DNA of 64,000 bases from Actinomortierella ambigua (lineage: Eukaryota; Mortierellomycota; Mortierellomycetes; Mortierellales; Mortierellaceae), in the NCBI GenBank assembly GCA_016098155.1, contig JAAAJB010000020.1:61903-125902 (forward strand), in the 5' to 3' direction. Every line of letters begins with the position of its first letter. Within the stretch, counting starts at the first letter, position 1. Below are positions 34,746-46,400 of this stretch, piece by piece. Position numbers and translations under genes: made by a program. The notes under the pieces were generated by a model. It was not told the origin of the DNA. It ran no database searches and saw nothing but the letters and a program-made list of their open reading frames with translations.

Positions 34746-34990
34746 AGTGTAACCTTGGCACCTTCGAGGCGAAAGGACAGCCGTAAATCGTCGCTGGCAT
34801 GGGTCTTGAGCAACAACCGAGGAAAGAAGGTGTCGTTTGCCAAGGGAGGTGGCGGTGAGGGGTCTTGGACGTACTCCAGAGGAGCCCCTCCTCGCAGAGA
34901 CTGGATGGCGACTACTCCCGGTTGGCCCTGTTTGCAGAGAATGCTTACGGTTGGCTGACCTGCTCCTCCCGTCGACGATGCTACTGCCAT
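28203..34990 (-). CDS. BAR-PH-ArfGAP protein (Csx2/ACAP-like) with long disordered ends
   Basis: Predicted GTPase-activating protein for Arf, acting on curved membranes in vesicle traffic. Minus-strand exons are 34990-34019, 33690-33550 and 33335-28203 (donors GTAAAG and GTAAGT; acceptors GATAG and ATTAG), giving 2081 aa. The start is ATG at 34990 (MAVASSTGGAG); further upstream the frame is repeat-derived. The N-terminal about 320 residues include a possible small domain (TVSILCKQGQPGVVAIQSLR onward), poly-Ala and poly-Gln. A BAR-like helical region starts after about residue 450 (NECENHIKDMKNATKRIL). The PH domain (about 878-990) starts GRRKEGFLF, with WCVLSEGHMHEYSHW. The ArfGAP zinc finger (about 1105-1180) is C-x2-C-x16-C-x2-C (CVECGVKNPDWC...CIEC) with the arginine finger in GIHRSLGTHISKVRS. 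Two ankyrin-like segments follow (LAVLAAYAAGADLNA; PLLLALRHGTPF...LAEFMLQNGA). The last about 700 residues are Thr/Ser/Ala-rich. Confidence 0.92.
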
Positions 34991-35544
34991 TGTTGCTGGT
35001 GTCCCTGCCGAGGTACTGCTGTGGGAAGAGCCATGACAGAGTTGGACACTTGATACAAAGACTGTGAAGGCAGACAAACCGACCGACAGACCGACAGATA
35101 GACCGACAGACAGACAGATAGGCAAGCAAGCAAGCAAGCAGGCATGCAGATCGTAGGTAGGTAGGTAGAAGAAAAGTCGTTGGGGGAAACCCGTTAGTGT
35201 TGTGAACGTACACTTGTTATCTCCTGGCAAACATGAGTGCATGGGACCATGGTGATGAATGCATTACGCTGGTCTGGATGATGTTGGATGAAGGGCAGAG
35301 GGAAGGAGGTTGCTGGATTCTCCACGGTCATGGCAGGAGACTGGTGGTGGGGGGGGTGCGGGGGTGGTGGTGGTGGTGGTGGTGGTGTGTGGAGTAGAGC
35401 GAGAGACAGACCCTCGGTCGCGCGCGAGCGCTCTCTCTATGTCTTCTTTCCGCTGCTGAAAGGCGAGGGGTGGAAGAGGGCGTCCTTCGAGGTGGTAGCA
35501 AAGGGAAGTAAGAAGGACGAGAGAGAGAAAGAGAGAGAGAGAGA

Positions 35545-35592
<48 letters not shown>

Positions 35593-36907
35593 AAGAGAGA
35601 GGCAGGCAGACAGACAGACAGACAGAGGAAGCGTGGCAGCAAGGAAAGAGGAGAAGAGAGAGAGAGAGAAAAGAGAGAGAGAGAGAGATTGTCGTTGGTT
35701 GTATCTGTGTGTGTGTATGTCCAGTATGTGCTGTCTGTAAGTCTGTATGTCTGTCTGTATGTTGTCTGTTTGCCCAAAAAAACTGAGAAAGGTGGGCAAA
35801 CAGCTTTTTAGACGGTCTTTTTGGGTTGTTGCATGCCGTCTCTGCTCTTGCCTGTCTGTCTGTCTGATGTCTTGTCCTGTCTTTCTATCATGTCTGTCGT
35901 CTCGTCAGCCTTCATGCCTTCTGTCTTGCACGCACACACACCACAACACCTCCTTCCTTCCCCTCGTCTCCCTCTCCCACCCCCCCTCCTCCTCCTCTTT
36001 CTCCTCCTCCTCCTCCCCAGACCCGAAAGATGGATGGATAGCCAGAGGGGAGTGGCATCGACCCATTCCTCACCGCCACAACCACTGACTATTATTCTTT
36101 CTTCATTTTTTTTTTTTTTTTTGGTGAAAGAGAGGAAAAAGAGAAAGAAGGAGAAGGACGAGGAGGAGAAGAAGAAGAAGACGAGCAAGACAAAGAAGAA
36201 GGAGAATTAAAGAAAGAAAGGGTGACTGGATGGATGGGGACAGCCGAATGGCCCCACACACATGCCATACCTTTTCCCTACCCAGAACACACCAAGAAGG
36301 GGAAAAAGGATGGTTGAGTGTCGACAATGATGCCTGATAAGAGGCCATGCTGCCTGCAGAGCATCGTCGTCTGTTTGCCTCCCCCGCATGCTGTTGTTTA
36401 TCCCCTCTCTCCTTCCTCCTTCTCCACCACTGCTACTATTGTTGCTTCGACTATGACAAGGATGGTGACCTTTACTACTTCTTCGTCGCACAGAAGAGAC
36501 ACCCCACAAAAAAAAATAGGGTACAGTACACTATGTGTGCATAGTGTGTGTGGCGTCCATGTCCGGGATGGGGTTGTGGAGTGCCCTGAACAGAGGAATA
36601 CGCTCACCATTGGCCTCCCTTCCCCCAATCACAAGCGCGTGACCCAACCAACTGGGATCACAACTTGGTGGCGTTGGAGTGGAGCTGTTTCTCTTTTTAT
36701 ATATCCCAAAGCAGAGGTGTGCGTATGCATGTGCTTCCTTACCAATCAATGGTACAAAAAGACTCTTCCATCATCGAGTAAAGCTTCATTCCTTATCCCT
36801 CTTTCCCTCTCTCCCTTTCTCTCTCTCTGCCTCCACACACATCACTCTAATCCCATTCACTCTCCACGCCACCTCCCACCCTCAGTCATTCAACCAGCCA
36901 GCCAGTC
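34991..36907. other. Divergent intergenic region (ArfGAP and UFD1-like promoters)
   Basis: No gene seen. Next to the ArfGAP gene the plus strand is purine-rich; toward the UFD1-like gene it becomes pyrimidine-rich (TGTCTG units at 35720-35890, CTCCTC at 35940-36020, TC-rich from 36780). A short purine island at 36118-36220 interrupts this. Tandem tetramers (GACC/GACA, then GCAA) lie at 35080-35135. Confidence 0.55.
35549..35590. repeat. (AG)n microsatellite, 21 units
   Basis: Uninterrupted AG dinucleotides inside a longer purine-rich tract upstream of the ArfGAP gene. Flanks carry further short GA runs and GACA tetramers. Confidence 0.9.
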
Positions 36908-39139
36908 ATGGCTAATTCAATCGAACCCACCTTCACATGGTCATCAACCTTCACCGTTGGCTCACCGAGTCCGCACCAAGGAGACAAAATATTGCTACCA
37001 GCAAAAGCTCTCGAGAGCCTCATCCAGGCTCACGCAAATGCTCCTCGGCCGTCTTCGCCTCCGATGCCCGCCAACTATGATCCAACGAGTTGGGACCGAC
37101 CACCCCCTTCTGAACCACTGCGGAGCCACGAACTCCCTTCACCACTCACCTTTGAGATCAAGAACCCTTCGAATCGCATTCTTGCTTACGGGGGCGTCAA
37201 GGAGTTTAGCGCCGACGACGGCAAAACACATCTCCCCAATGCTCTCATGGACTCGCTCCAGGTCCAAGAAGGTGATCAGGTCATGATCCGCTTTGCCGGC
37301 TTGCCCAAGGGTGTCGCCGCAAAGTTTCGGCCACTCTCCGCCGAGTATCTGCAGATCGTCGACTTTCGATCGGCCTTTGAGGCCTATTTGCGATCACACT
37401 ACACGACCCTCAGCACAGGAATGTTGCTCACCATTCGCCAGGGTGCTGGCGAGTATCCGTTTGTGGTCGAGGAGCTCAAGCCGACAGACGCCGTCTGTAT
37501 TACCGACACGGATCTGGAGGTCGATATTGAGCCATTGGAGGGATCGGCTGGAAAGACAGCTCAACAACACATAAAGGATGAGGCGCTTCGGATAGGACAG
37601 CCCACCAAAGGCACCGTCAACCCTCACGAATACCAACGCTACAAGATTGATTTGCCAGTGCGAACCAACGGCATCCTGGTCGAAGTCGATGTGGAAGAGG
37701 GTGATCTTGGTATGTGATTGTCAAAGACGGGAAGGAGAGGTCTGCAAATAATTTGCCCCGCAACGAACCGAGGATGACTTTCTAACAGTCGTGATGATGC
37801 ATCTATCACTCTTATAGACGTACTGATTTCCGCAAAGATGCCTGTCACTCTGACGGATCACACTTGGGCAGATTTCAGCTCATCTGACGTGAGGAAGCTC
37901 AAGATTGCTAAAGCAGACCAAGACTATACCACCTCACTCGAGGCATCCTCTTTGCTTCATTTTGCAATCTACGGTCGACCAAGCGCCATCGATGACAAAC
38001 ACCCAGTCAACTACACCATCCAGGTCCGCTTTTTGAACAACGACGAGGAAACCTCCACCTTGGCATCCGCATCCGACAGTGCGTCAGCAACGGACATGGA
38101 GGTGGACATTCCCAACAAAGGCGTCGAAGGATATGCACCCTGCCAGAACTGTGGGGCTTGGATTCCGGAGCGTACCATGATGTTGCACAGTAACTTTTGC
38201 GAACGGAACAATACTCGCTGCGACAAGTGTGGCAAAGTCATGAAGAACGACGAAGTCGCAGAGCACTTCCACTGTGACCATTGCTCGATGGCGGGACATG
38301 TCCGTGAAAAGCACAAACACATGGAGATCTTTCACGGATGGTACCAATGTGCTTGTGGATCTTATGAGACAGCCAGCCTGCCCGAGCTGGCACACCACCG
38401 TCGCACAACCTGTTCCGAACGGTACATTACCTGCCGCTACTGTCACACCATCGTCCAGCAAGGTCCGCCGGCCTCAAACACTCGAGACCGGATACGAGGG
38501 TTGGGCGCACACGAGTCCTACTGCGGCGACCGGACGATCGAGTGCGCGCGGTGCAAGGCCAAAGTATCACTCAAGGATGTGCAAGTGCATGCACAACACC
38601 ACGAGTACCAACGCCAAAACCAGGCCCTACCCCAGTTTTGCGCCAACCAGAACTGTGTTCGTTCCAAGGCGACGGCAAGCAATGCGCTCGGCGCCTGCCA
38701 GATTTGTTTTGGCCCCTTTTGGATCCCCACAGATGACCCAAAACACCAAAAATTGATCCAGCGGCTCGCGCGAAAGTACCATGCACAGTTGATGTCAGGC
38801 TGTGGTAATGCCTGGTGCAAGAACCAATACTGTGCCACAGCGAGGGGCAAGACCTTGGATGCGACCTCAGCAGCGACCGAGCTGATGGGTATTATTCAAG
38901 AGACCAAGCTCGGGCAAAATGGTGGTAGCGGTGGCTCGAATGGGACAGGCAAGATTTGGCTCTGTGTCGACGAAGGCACGACACGGAGGCGTATGCTGGC
39001 TGAACTACTTTATGAGGACCTTCGGAAGAAGTATGCACTCGAGTGGTGCATCAAGGCCATAATGGAGACCAACCGCACGAGTGAAGACCTCAGTGCTGCT
39101 GCTAAATGGCTCCAGCAACAAGCACCCCGACAGTCGTAG
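36908..39139 (+). CDS. UFD1-domain protein with TRAF/XAF1-like zinc fingers and AZUL-like motif
   Basis: Probably a ubiquitin-pathway adaptor working with or beside Cdc48/p97. Exons 36908-37709 and 37818-39139 (donor GTATGT, acceptor TATAG) give 707 aa. Residues about 20-215 match the UFD1 double-psi-barrel region: GDKILLPAKALESL, FEIKNPSNRILAYGGVKEFS, HLPNALMDSLQVQEGDQV, EVDIEPLEG. Residues about 375-490 contain spaced Cys/His units (CQNCGAW...HSNFC, CDKCGKV, CDHC...H, CRYC) like the TRAF/XAF1-type fingers. A further pair (CARCKAK) lies after this. At about residues 575-610 LIQRLARKYHAQLMSGCGNA and then WCKNQYC closely resemble the AZUL zinc-binding helix of UBE3A, known to bind the proteasome subunit Rpn10. 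The C-terminus is helical. The start ATG follows a TC-rich leader and opens the UFD1 domain directly. It is distinct from canonical Ufd1, which lacks the zinc fingers. Confidence 0.88.
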
Positions 39140-42100
39140 CTAATCATGTAGACAATGATTGACAGCATAGTCGTAGTGTGAGAAAAAAAATAATATCCTC
39201 AAAGTCATAAGTAAGCAACAATGGTATGCAGGCCTTAGTCCCCTCCCTCTCCTGAGAGGGCCTGAGAGGGCGGACCATGAGGTAGAACAATCAGGTGCAT
39301 GGGTTGATAATGCAAACTGCATGCTGGGTAGCAGTTTCCCAACCGCCCTCGGGAAGAAACATAAGCTGTCCCACCCACAACAAACGACGACCTGCTGCTG
39401 GAGGGGAATAGCGTTATTTTCTACCGCGCCGCATGTCGACATGGTTTACCGTCAGGTATTTTGTTGCTGAAAAAAAGGAACTTTGTTTCGTTCAAAAAGG
39501 CAGACCAAACAGATGAGATGGAAGGGGGGAAAGTAAGTGGATCACCCTCGGCAGGAACAAATGAAGAAAAAAAAAGCGAGGCAGCAAAAATAGGAAAAGT
39601 GAGTGGTGAAGCTGAACTGCCATGAACACAGAGATAGGGAAGGTGGGAGAGAGTGACAAAGCAAAACAAGATAGACAGGGGCAACAAGGGGGAGAGGGAG
39701 GGGGAGGAATGACATCGGTGGTGTATGAAAGGGAGATGTGGCTGCGCCTGGGCAGAGTGAAGTCGATAGCAATGTTGATCTCTTCAGCGCACCCTCTCTC
39801 TTCGCCCTCAATGAGCCCAGCAGACCTGACAAGATAGATGGGGAAGAAGAAACGAACAATGATGTTGGTGCATGGTATCTCATAGAGCTCAGCGGCAGGT
39901 TCTGAGAATTAAAAGAAGAGAGAGAAAGAATATTTGTCCAAAAGCATGGATGGACACACAGAACGGGACAATGCATCAACCATTTCGATGACGATTCTGT
40001 TCCCGCAAACACGATTCCATATCAACGCGGTGGCTCACTCACCCATTCGCCCACGAGTCAAGGATGATGGGTTGTTATCAAATGCATCGCATGTGTGAAC
40101 ATGAGCTCAGCTCCCAAGAGAGGGAGGGAAGGAGGGGCATGCAGCTTGAGGCGTGCTGTCAACAGAGAGAAAGAGAGCTGGGTAGCCAGCGTGAATGTGC
40201 CTCCCATGCCAAATATATTTTTCATATGACAATGAATCGGAGGCCCTACCGTCGCCTTGTTGGGTTTCCATGACATGCGATCCATCTTACGCTCTTACGC
40301 ACACAATCATAACACACGAACAAACACGCACACCACACAGACACACTCACTCACCCACATCAGTAAGCAAACAGGGTATGTGCAATGCATGGCCACAAAG
40401 GGCGGAGAGGAGGGCAGGGGACGACGAAAAAGCAGAGGGAAGAGGAGAGGGGCAGAGGGGCAGAGGGGCAGAGGGGAAGGAGAATGGGGACACATGGTCT
40501 ATCGACCTCACGACGACGGATGACTTTGAATGGGCCAAGTGTCGGGCTTTGTTCAAGGCCTCAGTAAGGTTGTAAAAAAAGAAAAGCATTCCTATCCGAT
40601 CCATGTATGCTATGGACGATACCTTGTCTGCTGCTGGTTGAACTGACAAACAGACCATGTTCACCCCACCCCCACCCACCCCCCACTCATTCTCTCCACT
40701 CCGCCTCTTGTCCTCCTCCTCTCTCTCCTTTCTTCTTTCTCTTTACCTTTTTTTTTTTTTACTCCTCCACTCTCCCACCACCCCTACCTACCCTAACCCC
40801 GATGCTCTTTCTCTGACCACCTCCCCCCTTCCTCCTCACCATCGACCAACATCCATCCTCACTCGCCCTTGCGCAGGTACCCTTTCTCTCTCCTCTCACT
40901 CATTCGATCCGCCTTGTTGCGTTCACACACTTGACGCTCAACCTTCCTCCCCCTTTCCCCTCCGCGAGGACGGGCGAGGATTGAACAGGAGGACCCTTTA
41001 TTTCGAGAAGAGTGTTTGTTCGACATTCCCTTTGTCATACAATGTTCGATGTTGCCCCATTCCTTATTCACCTGGAAAAAGGGTTGGCCCATTCATTGTA
41101 GTCTTGAGAGTTCAGGAATCCCATTTCCTCCCAGCTCAAGACTTTTTGCTGATTAGCTTGAGGGCATGCTTGATGAACATGACTGATGTCTCTCTCGTCA
41201 TGGGCACAGAGCATGCATGAATCAGCAAAACGGGCTTCTACTGTTTTCTCCACCAACTCTATCCCCCCCCCCGCTCTGACCTACCTCTCCTATCCTCTTC
41301 CTCCCCCTCGTTGTTTCTCTCGCCTTCCCAATCTCTCTCTTTCCTTTCGCCCCTGCTCTTGTTACTTGGTTCTCCCACACCTTCCACCCCTTTGACGTGT
41401 CTCTTTCTTCTCCTGGAGCGCGACGCTTCCTTTGTCTCCTACCATAAGGGCGTTTTTCCCCTAGAAGGCCAGAAGAAAACTCGGGTATGCCCAACCAAGA
41501 AACCAATCACCATCACAGCACCACCTCCTACTTCATCGACAGTGAAAGCAAGAAATGGCGCAGGCCGCTTTCTAGTGCTCGCGTTTCGAGCGCATCCCCC
41601 CCCCCTGAGACACATCTTGAGGACTTGCCCAAAGTCGTCTCAGTCTACGATCAGCATTGGCTGTACTTCCTCCACGCCCCCTACCATCACCCCCTGCGAT
41701 CAACTATTTCTCCGAGGCCTACGCGACGCGTCGCCTGGGTGCAAAAAAGAAACCTCACCTCACCTCCTCACTTCATATGGGGGGGGGGTCTTCATGGCTG
41801 CCCCCTCGTGGGGGATGTATCCATGCAGTTCCATGGGAGCTCTCTGAAGGCACGCATCCGCCGGCTCCCCAGCGCCTCCTGGTTCTTTTTTTCTCTCTCT
41901 TGTGTCCCTCCTCTCCTTTTGCATACAGCAGAAAGAATATGCAAGAGAAACAAAGAGGGCAGATAGAGAAATTGGACGGTGTTCCTTTGGTTGAGAGGGC
42001 GATGTTCTTGGTCGTCATGGTGCCCTTTCATGCGAGTCTCCTTTTTTCTCCCTTACCTTGACTGCCCTTTCCTCTCTCTTTGTCTGCCTCATGGCCCGTC

Positions 42101-43447
42101 TGTACTGTCTCACCAATGGACATCCTTGGAGCCATATGATGTGCCTGCGATATCTCCTCCCTCTCATGTCCAACTGCTCATGCTCAATGGTCGTTGTTCG
42201 TCCCAACATGGACTCCCTGTTGCATTTCTCTCTGTTCCTTTTCTCTTGTGGTTGTTGTCCTCACGGCCCTCCTGCTCGTCGCTCAGCTGGGTGTGCCATC
42301 CAGGTCGGCTCTGGTGTCCAACTGCTTCGCTGATACTGGTCTCTCCATTCGTTGATCTTTCGCATTCTTCTCCCTTGTTCCTCCTTGCCCCCTTCCGCAC
42401 CTTCACTACTCCTACAAGGAACATCTCATTGCTCATGAGTGCCTTCTTCAACCCCGTTTTCTTCGTCACCATTTTTCATGTGTGTGTCTGTGTTCTTGGT
42501 CTGGTGTGCTCCCTCTCATACTCATCTCTCTTTTCTTCTTTCTCTTCTCACCTTTGGTATCTAGGCACTCCCTGACTTACACCAAGCAGCTCATCCCCCT
42601 CTCTCACAATCCTGTTGCAGGAGATTCACCAAGATAGAAGAGATCATCAATAACCACATCGACCTCCTCCGCCTCGGCTCTCACCCCAAGCTACCGTTAC
42701 ACGATCCCACCAACACCTTACTCTTTTTTTTCCCTTCACTCTGTCCCTCCTGTGTTCCTCGCCCACAACCACCGTCAATTTTTTTTTCTTGCACCAAGCT
42801 AAAGCAAGACTGTTGCAGATACACATCCTCCAGATCAGGCACTCCGTGCTCTCGCCAACAAAAGGCCGCCACACCTTGCTCAGCTTGTATTTTTTTTTCC
42901 TTCCTTGTGCCATTTTACCCTTCTGCAGATTAATCTATTTTTTCTGCAGCATCTCGAACAATAAGGGTCGTTTTCTCTCTCTTTGTTGCCTTCGAGGAAT
43001 CCGTCTTTTTTGTCTTGCGTGGTGTCTGGCTGTCTTTTTTGGTTTGCCACGCATCACAACCCTCTTGTTCTTTCCGAGAGCCCTTTTCTTTTCTTTTTTT
43101 TTTCAGCAAACTTTCATAATAGCCTTGGAGAACCACTCATTTCCCATAGAGAACCATTTCGGTAAGGGAGCACAACCAAAACAAACAGGCCATATTTTTG
43201 CTTGGCCATTCTCAACCATTTTCATTTGCACGCCAGAAAGTAACCCATTCCGTTATTGCTCTTTTCTCCTGACACCCACACTCTCTCTCCTCACTTCTCT
43301 TCCATACAACCCATTCCACCCCTCACTTCACTATCCGCACCATCTCTCACTTCCCCCGCCCCTTCCACCACACCCTCGTTCGCCATCCATTCAGGCAACC
43401 TTTCTTTGGAGAGTGTGTTCATGTGGAACGACGGTTGATAGCCAACG
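39140..43447. other. Long intergenic region with strand-switching composition
   Basis: No supportable protein gene in 4.3 kb. From about 39480 to 40560 the plus strand is purine-rich; from 40640 to 43440 it is strongly pyrimidine-rich, leading into the coiled-coil gene. Likely 5' UTR introns of that gene are visible: an acceptor TTTTTTTTCAG at about 43107, a donor TTTCG|GTAAGG at about 43161, and an acceptor ATTCAG at about 43396. A weak open frame at 41487-41700 has no recognised similarity. Confidence 0.5.
40449..40477. repeat. 8-bp tandem repeat (GGGGCAGA)n
   Basis: About three and a half copies of an 8-base unit in the purine-rich part of this intergenic region. Confidence 0.75.
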
Positions 43448-46400
43448 ATGGTGACAGCAAGTCCAACAAGCCCCCCGACTCCCATATCTCCCAACACCTC
43501 CTCTCCCTTCACATCGACCCTCACCACTACCATCCACCCACTCAAGGCCGCTGTGCCACCACCCTCTGTCCCTACAACGGCGATGACGATAGTGTCGACG
43601 ACGACGACAACAGCCACCCCCTCGTTATCAACAGAGCTTTTAGAAGTGGAGACTATTCCTACTTCTGCCACCGCCATATGCCCTTCCGCTATACCCTATC
43701 TCGACGGTCTCGAAGAAGTCTCGTGCCTTGACGATATACCACTCCCTTACACGATCCTCTACCATGCCCTGGTCTTCAAGGATGAGATGCCGCTCGCCGT
43801 CCTAATGGAGCAGCATCAAACAGGATTGGAGCAGTTGGAGGCCTGGATCCATCAAGCAGGCGCCTTGGTGGTGTCGATCGAGCAAACCAGACTCCATGAT
43901 GTACAACCGCTGGAGCAGGAGGTACTCGATGTCATCTCGGGTCTGCATCGGTACGAGGCCATAGTCGAATCGAGTCTGGAGATTCTGTTGCATTTGGAGG
44001 ACACGATCCACCCACGTTTGAGGATGAACAGCACTGATACTGTCACCACCGTTGGCAGTAACGATAGCAGTAGCAGGAGGATGAGGAGAAGGGTGAGGAA
44101 ACGACAGATGGCTGGGGCAGACATGCTGCTGTCGTCTTCAGATGAGTCGCTGTCGGATTTGGTATCGAGCACTCTGCACCATAACCAACACCAGCGCCAT
44201 TCAAGCGTTCAGCGGGTTCGGAAACAATGGCAGCAGCTACTGGGGTCCATCACTGGCCTCAGCAAAACAGTGCGTGAGCATCAGCGGTTACGACTCGGCT
44301 TGCAATCCGTTGACAATCTGTCGGAGCAGGTCCGCGAGGCGTCTGGACTGTTGGACGGATGTCTTAGGGCGATCGAGGCAGACCGGATCGAGCAACAACA
44401 ACAGCAGCAGCATAGGCGTACAGGTCAAAACACCCCGACACTGGCCGATGTCAAAATGTATCCATCTAGGCTGGCCGGCATTGGTAGCCTGCGTCACCTG
44501 CCCTTGTCCTCGTCCACCATGGCGCTCCAGGCAATGACGAACAATGACATGCTGGAACTGGAGTCGCGGATGGGTCTCCTGTCCATTCAGATTGCCTCTC
44601 TTCAAAAGTCCTTTCCCGAGTGCAAAGCCTCGCTTTGGGCCAGACGGCGCTCCAGCGCCAATAGCCATTCGAGCCATGCGGCCGCTGCAACATCACAGCA
44701 ACAAAAGCGACAACGGCGGCGACGCAATAGTCGACAAGAAAGTGCTGCCAAGCTGCGCCCACTGACGACATTGGATGGTCTACAGCCATTGACGGTCGAC
44801 GGCAAACCCCATCATCATCCAGAGCATCAGTCCTCCACAAAATCACCATCCACCACCACCAGTGATTCTCAAGCCATCAAAGAGCAAAAGCTTCGACTTT
44901 TCGAGCGGTATTGCGACTTGATGGCGACATGGCAGGAGCTTCGGATGCGCAAGAAGAAGTTATGGCGCGACATGGAGGATCTCGATCGATGGCGATGCCA
45001 GCTCTCGGAGCGGTCCGAGGCCATTGTCCAGATGTTGGCCCCAATCCAGGCGCTTCATCAACAGTGCTACAAGTTCCTCGAGTCATTGGATAAGGACAAG
45101 ACGCTGCAGGACGAGCAACTGTTGCCTCAGGACGAAGAGAATCCACAAACCCATCCCCAACAACAAAAACTGCAAGACCCTGACCAGCCACCGGCATCAC
45201 CGCCACAAAAGCAACAGCGGCGACAGTCATCACAACAGCCACTTCCCGTACACCTCCGGCTTTACCAGTCAAAGTCGGCGCAAGATGACCTGTCGTCACG
45301 GTCGTCTTCGTCGTCACGGCATCAGCGGTATGCGTCGAGCTATTCAGGACGATCGCACCACCCGATGACTCGGTCAAAGACAGTACCAGCAGTTGGCTCT
45401 AGTTTGCAGAAGCAGAATCAGCAACAACAACAACAACAGTTACGAGACATGGCGGGAATCGACCCAAGGCAGCAACGAGTACTCAATACCCTAGCCTTCA
45501 TCCTCAAGGACCTTGAGGGACAGCAAGTCACCACGGCGCCGGGCATCGAAAACATGTTTTGGGTGTTGGAGTCGGACATGCAGCTACCTTCGGCGACGAA
45601 CAGTCCTGCTCCATCGATACCATCATCACCCAATAATGCAGTCGCACAGTCACCCCAACAGCAGCAGCAACAACAGCAACAACAACAACAGCAGCAGCAA
45701 CAACATCAACAACAGCAACAACAACAACAATTGCTCTTACCAGTCTCGCCTGTGCTTGCAACACCTGTAACTGCGACGATGTCCAACAGCCCGGGGTCGC
45801 CAGGACAAGTCGCGCCTCCGACGCCCCGTGTTTGCCAATTCAACTCTGTCCCTGTACCGTTCTATCCAACGGCAGACATGGTAGAGCGCCATCGGGCCCT
45901 CAAGGAGCAGTGGTCAGAACTGAAGACATCGTTGGACCATATGGGCCCGCGTCTTTCGGCCCACCTCGCTGCCATTGAGACCCAAATCCAGGAAGCACTG
46001 CAAGCCTCGGCAGCGGCGGCTGCAGCAGCGGCTGCGGCTGCTGCCGCGCAGCAGAAAAAGGAGCAAGATGAGGGTGATAATAGGACCTTGGTCGGAGGAA
46101 TCGACGGTACAGGTCACGGTGGCTCGGACTGGCGTGCCTCGTCGTCTTCAGGGTTCTCGCCCACCCTCCGTCGGGCCCCCACCATCGGCCGCCAGATCGT
46201 GCTCTCACCGAGCTGGAACGCCTCGACACGGGTCCCATCGCCGAAATGGGGTGGCGGTTCGTTGAGCAACCATAGCCTTGTTCATTCGTCATCGGGTTAT
46301 CGTCGTCGGTTCATGCTCGTGACGTCGGAATTGCCTGGTCTCGGCAATCGAGGTCGACCTTGGTGCCCCTCTGTCAGCTTGACCTCGCCCGGTTTGCCCG

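Noticed and set aside
35060..35160. Array of short repeats considered as CRISPR-like
   Set aside because: These are simple 4-base tandem repeats without spacers, in a eukaryotic genome.
34991..35242. Upstream Met extension of the ArfGAP protein
   Set aside because: The added residues come from GACA/GCAA tandem repeats (Leu/Cys/Ser/Val-Gly-Leu units), so the start at 34990 is preferred.
40640..42600. Several plus-strand frames of 130-220 codons
   Set aside because: They are Ser/Pro/Leu/Phe-rich translations of the pyrimidine-rich leader and overlap each other in different frames with no motif.
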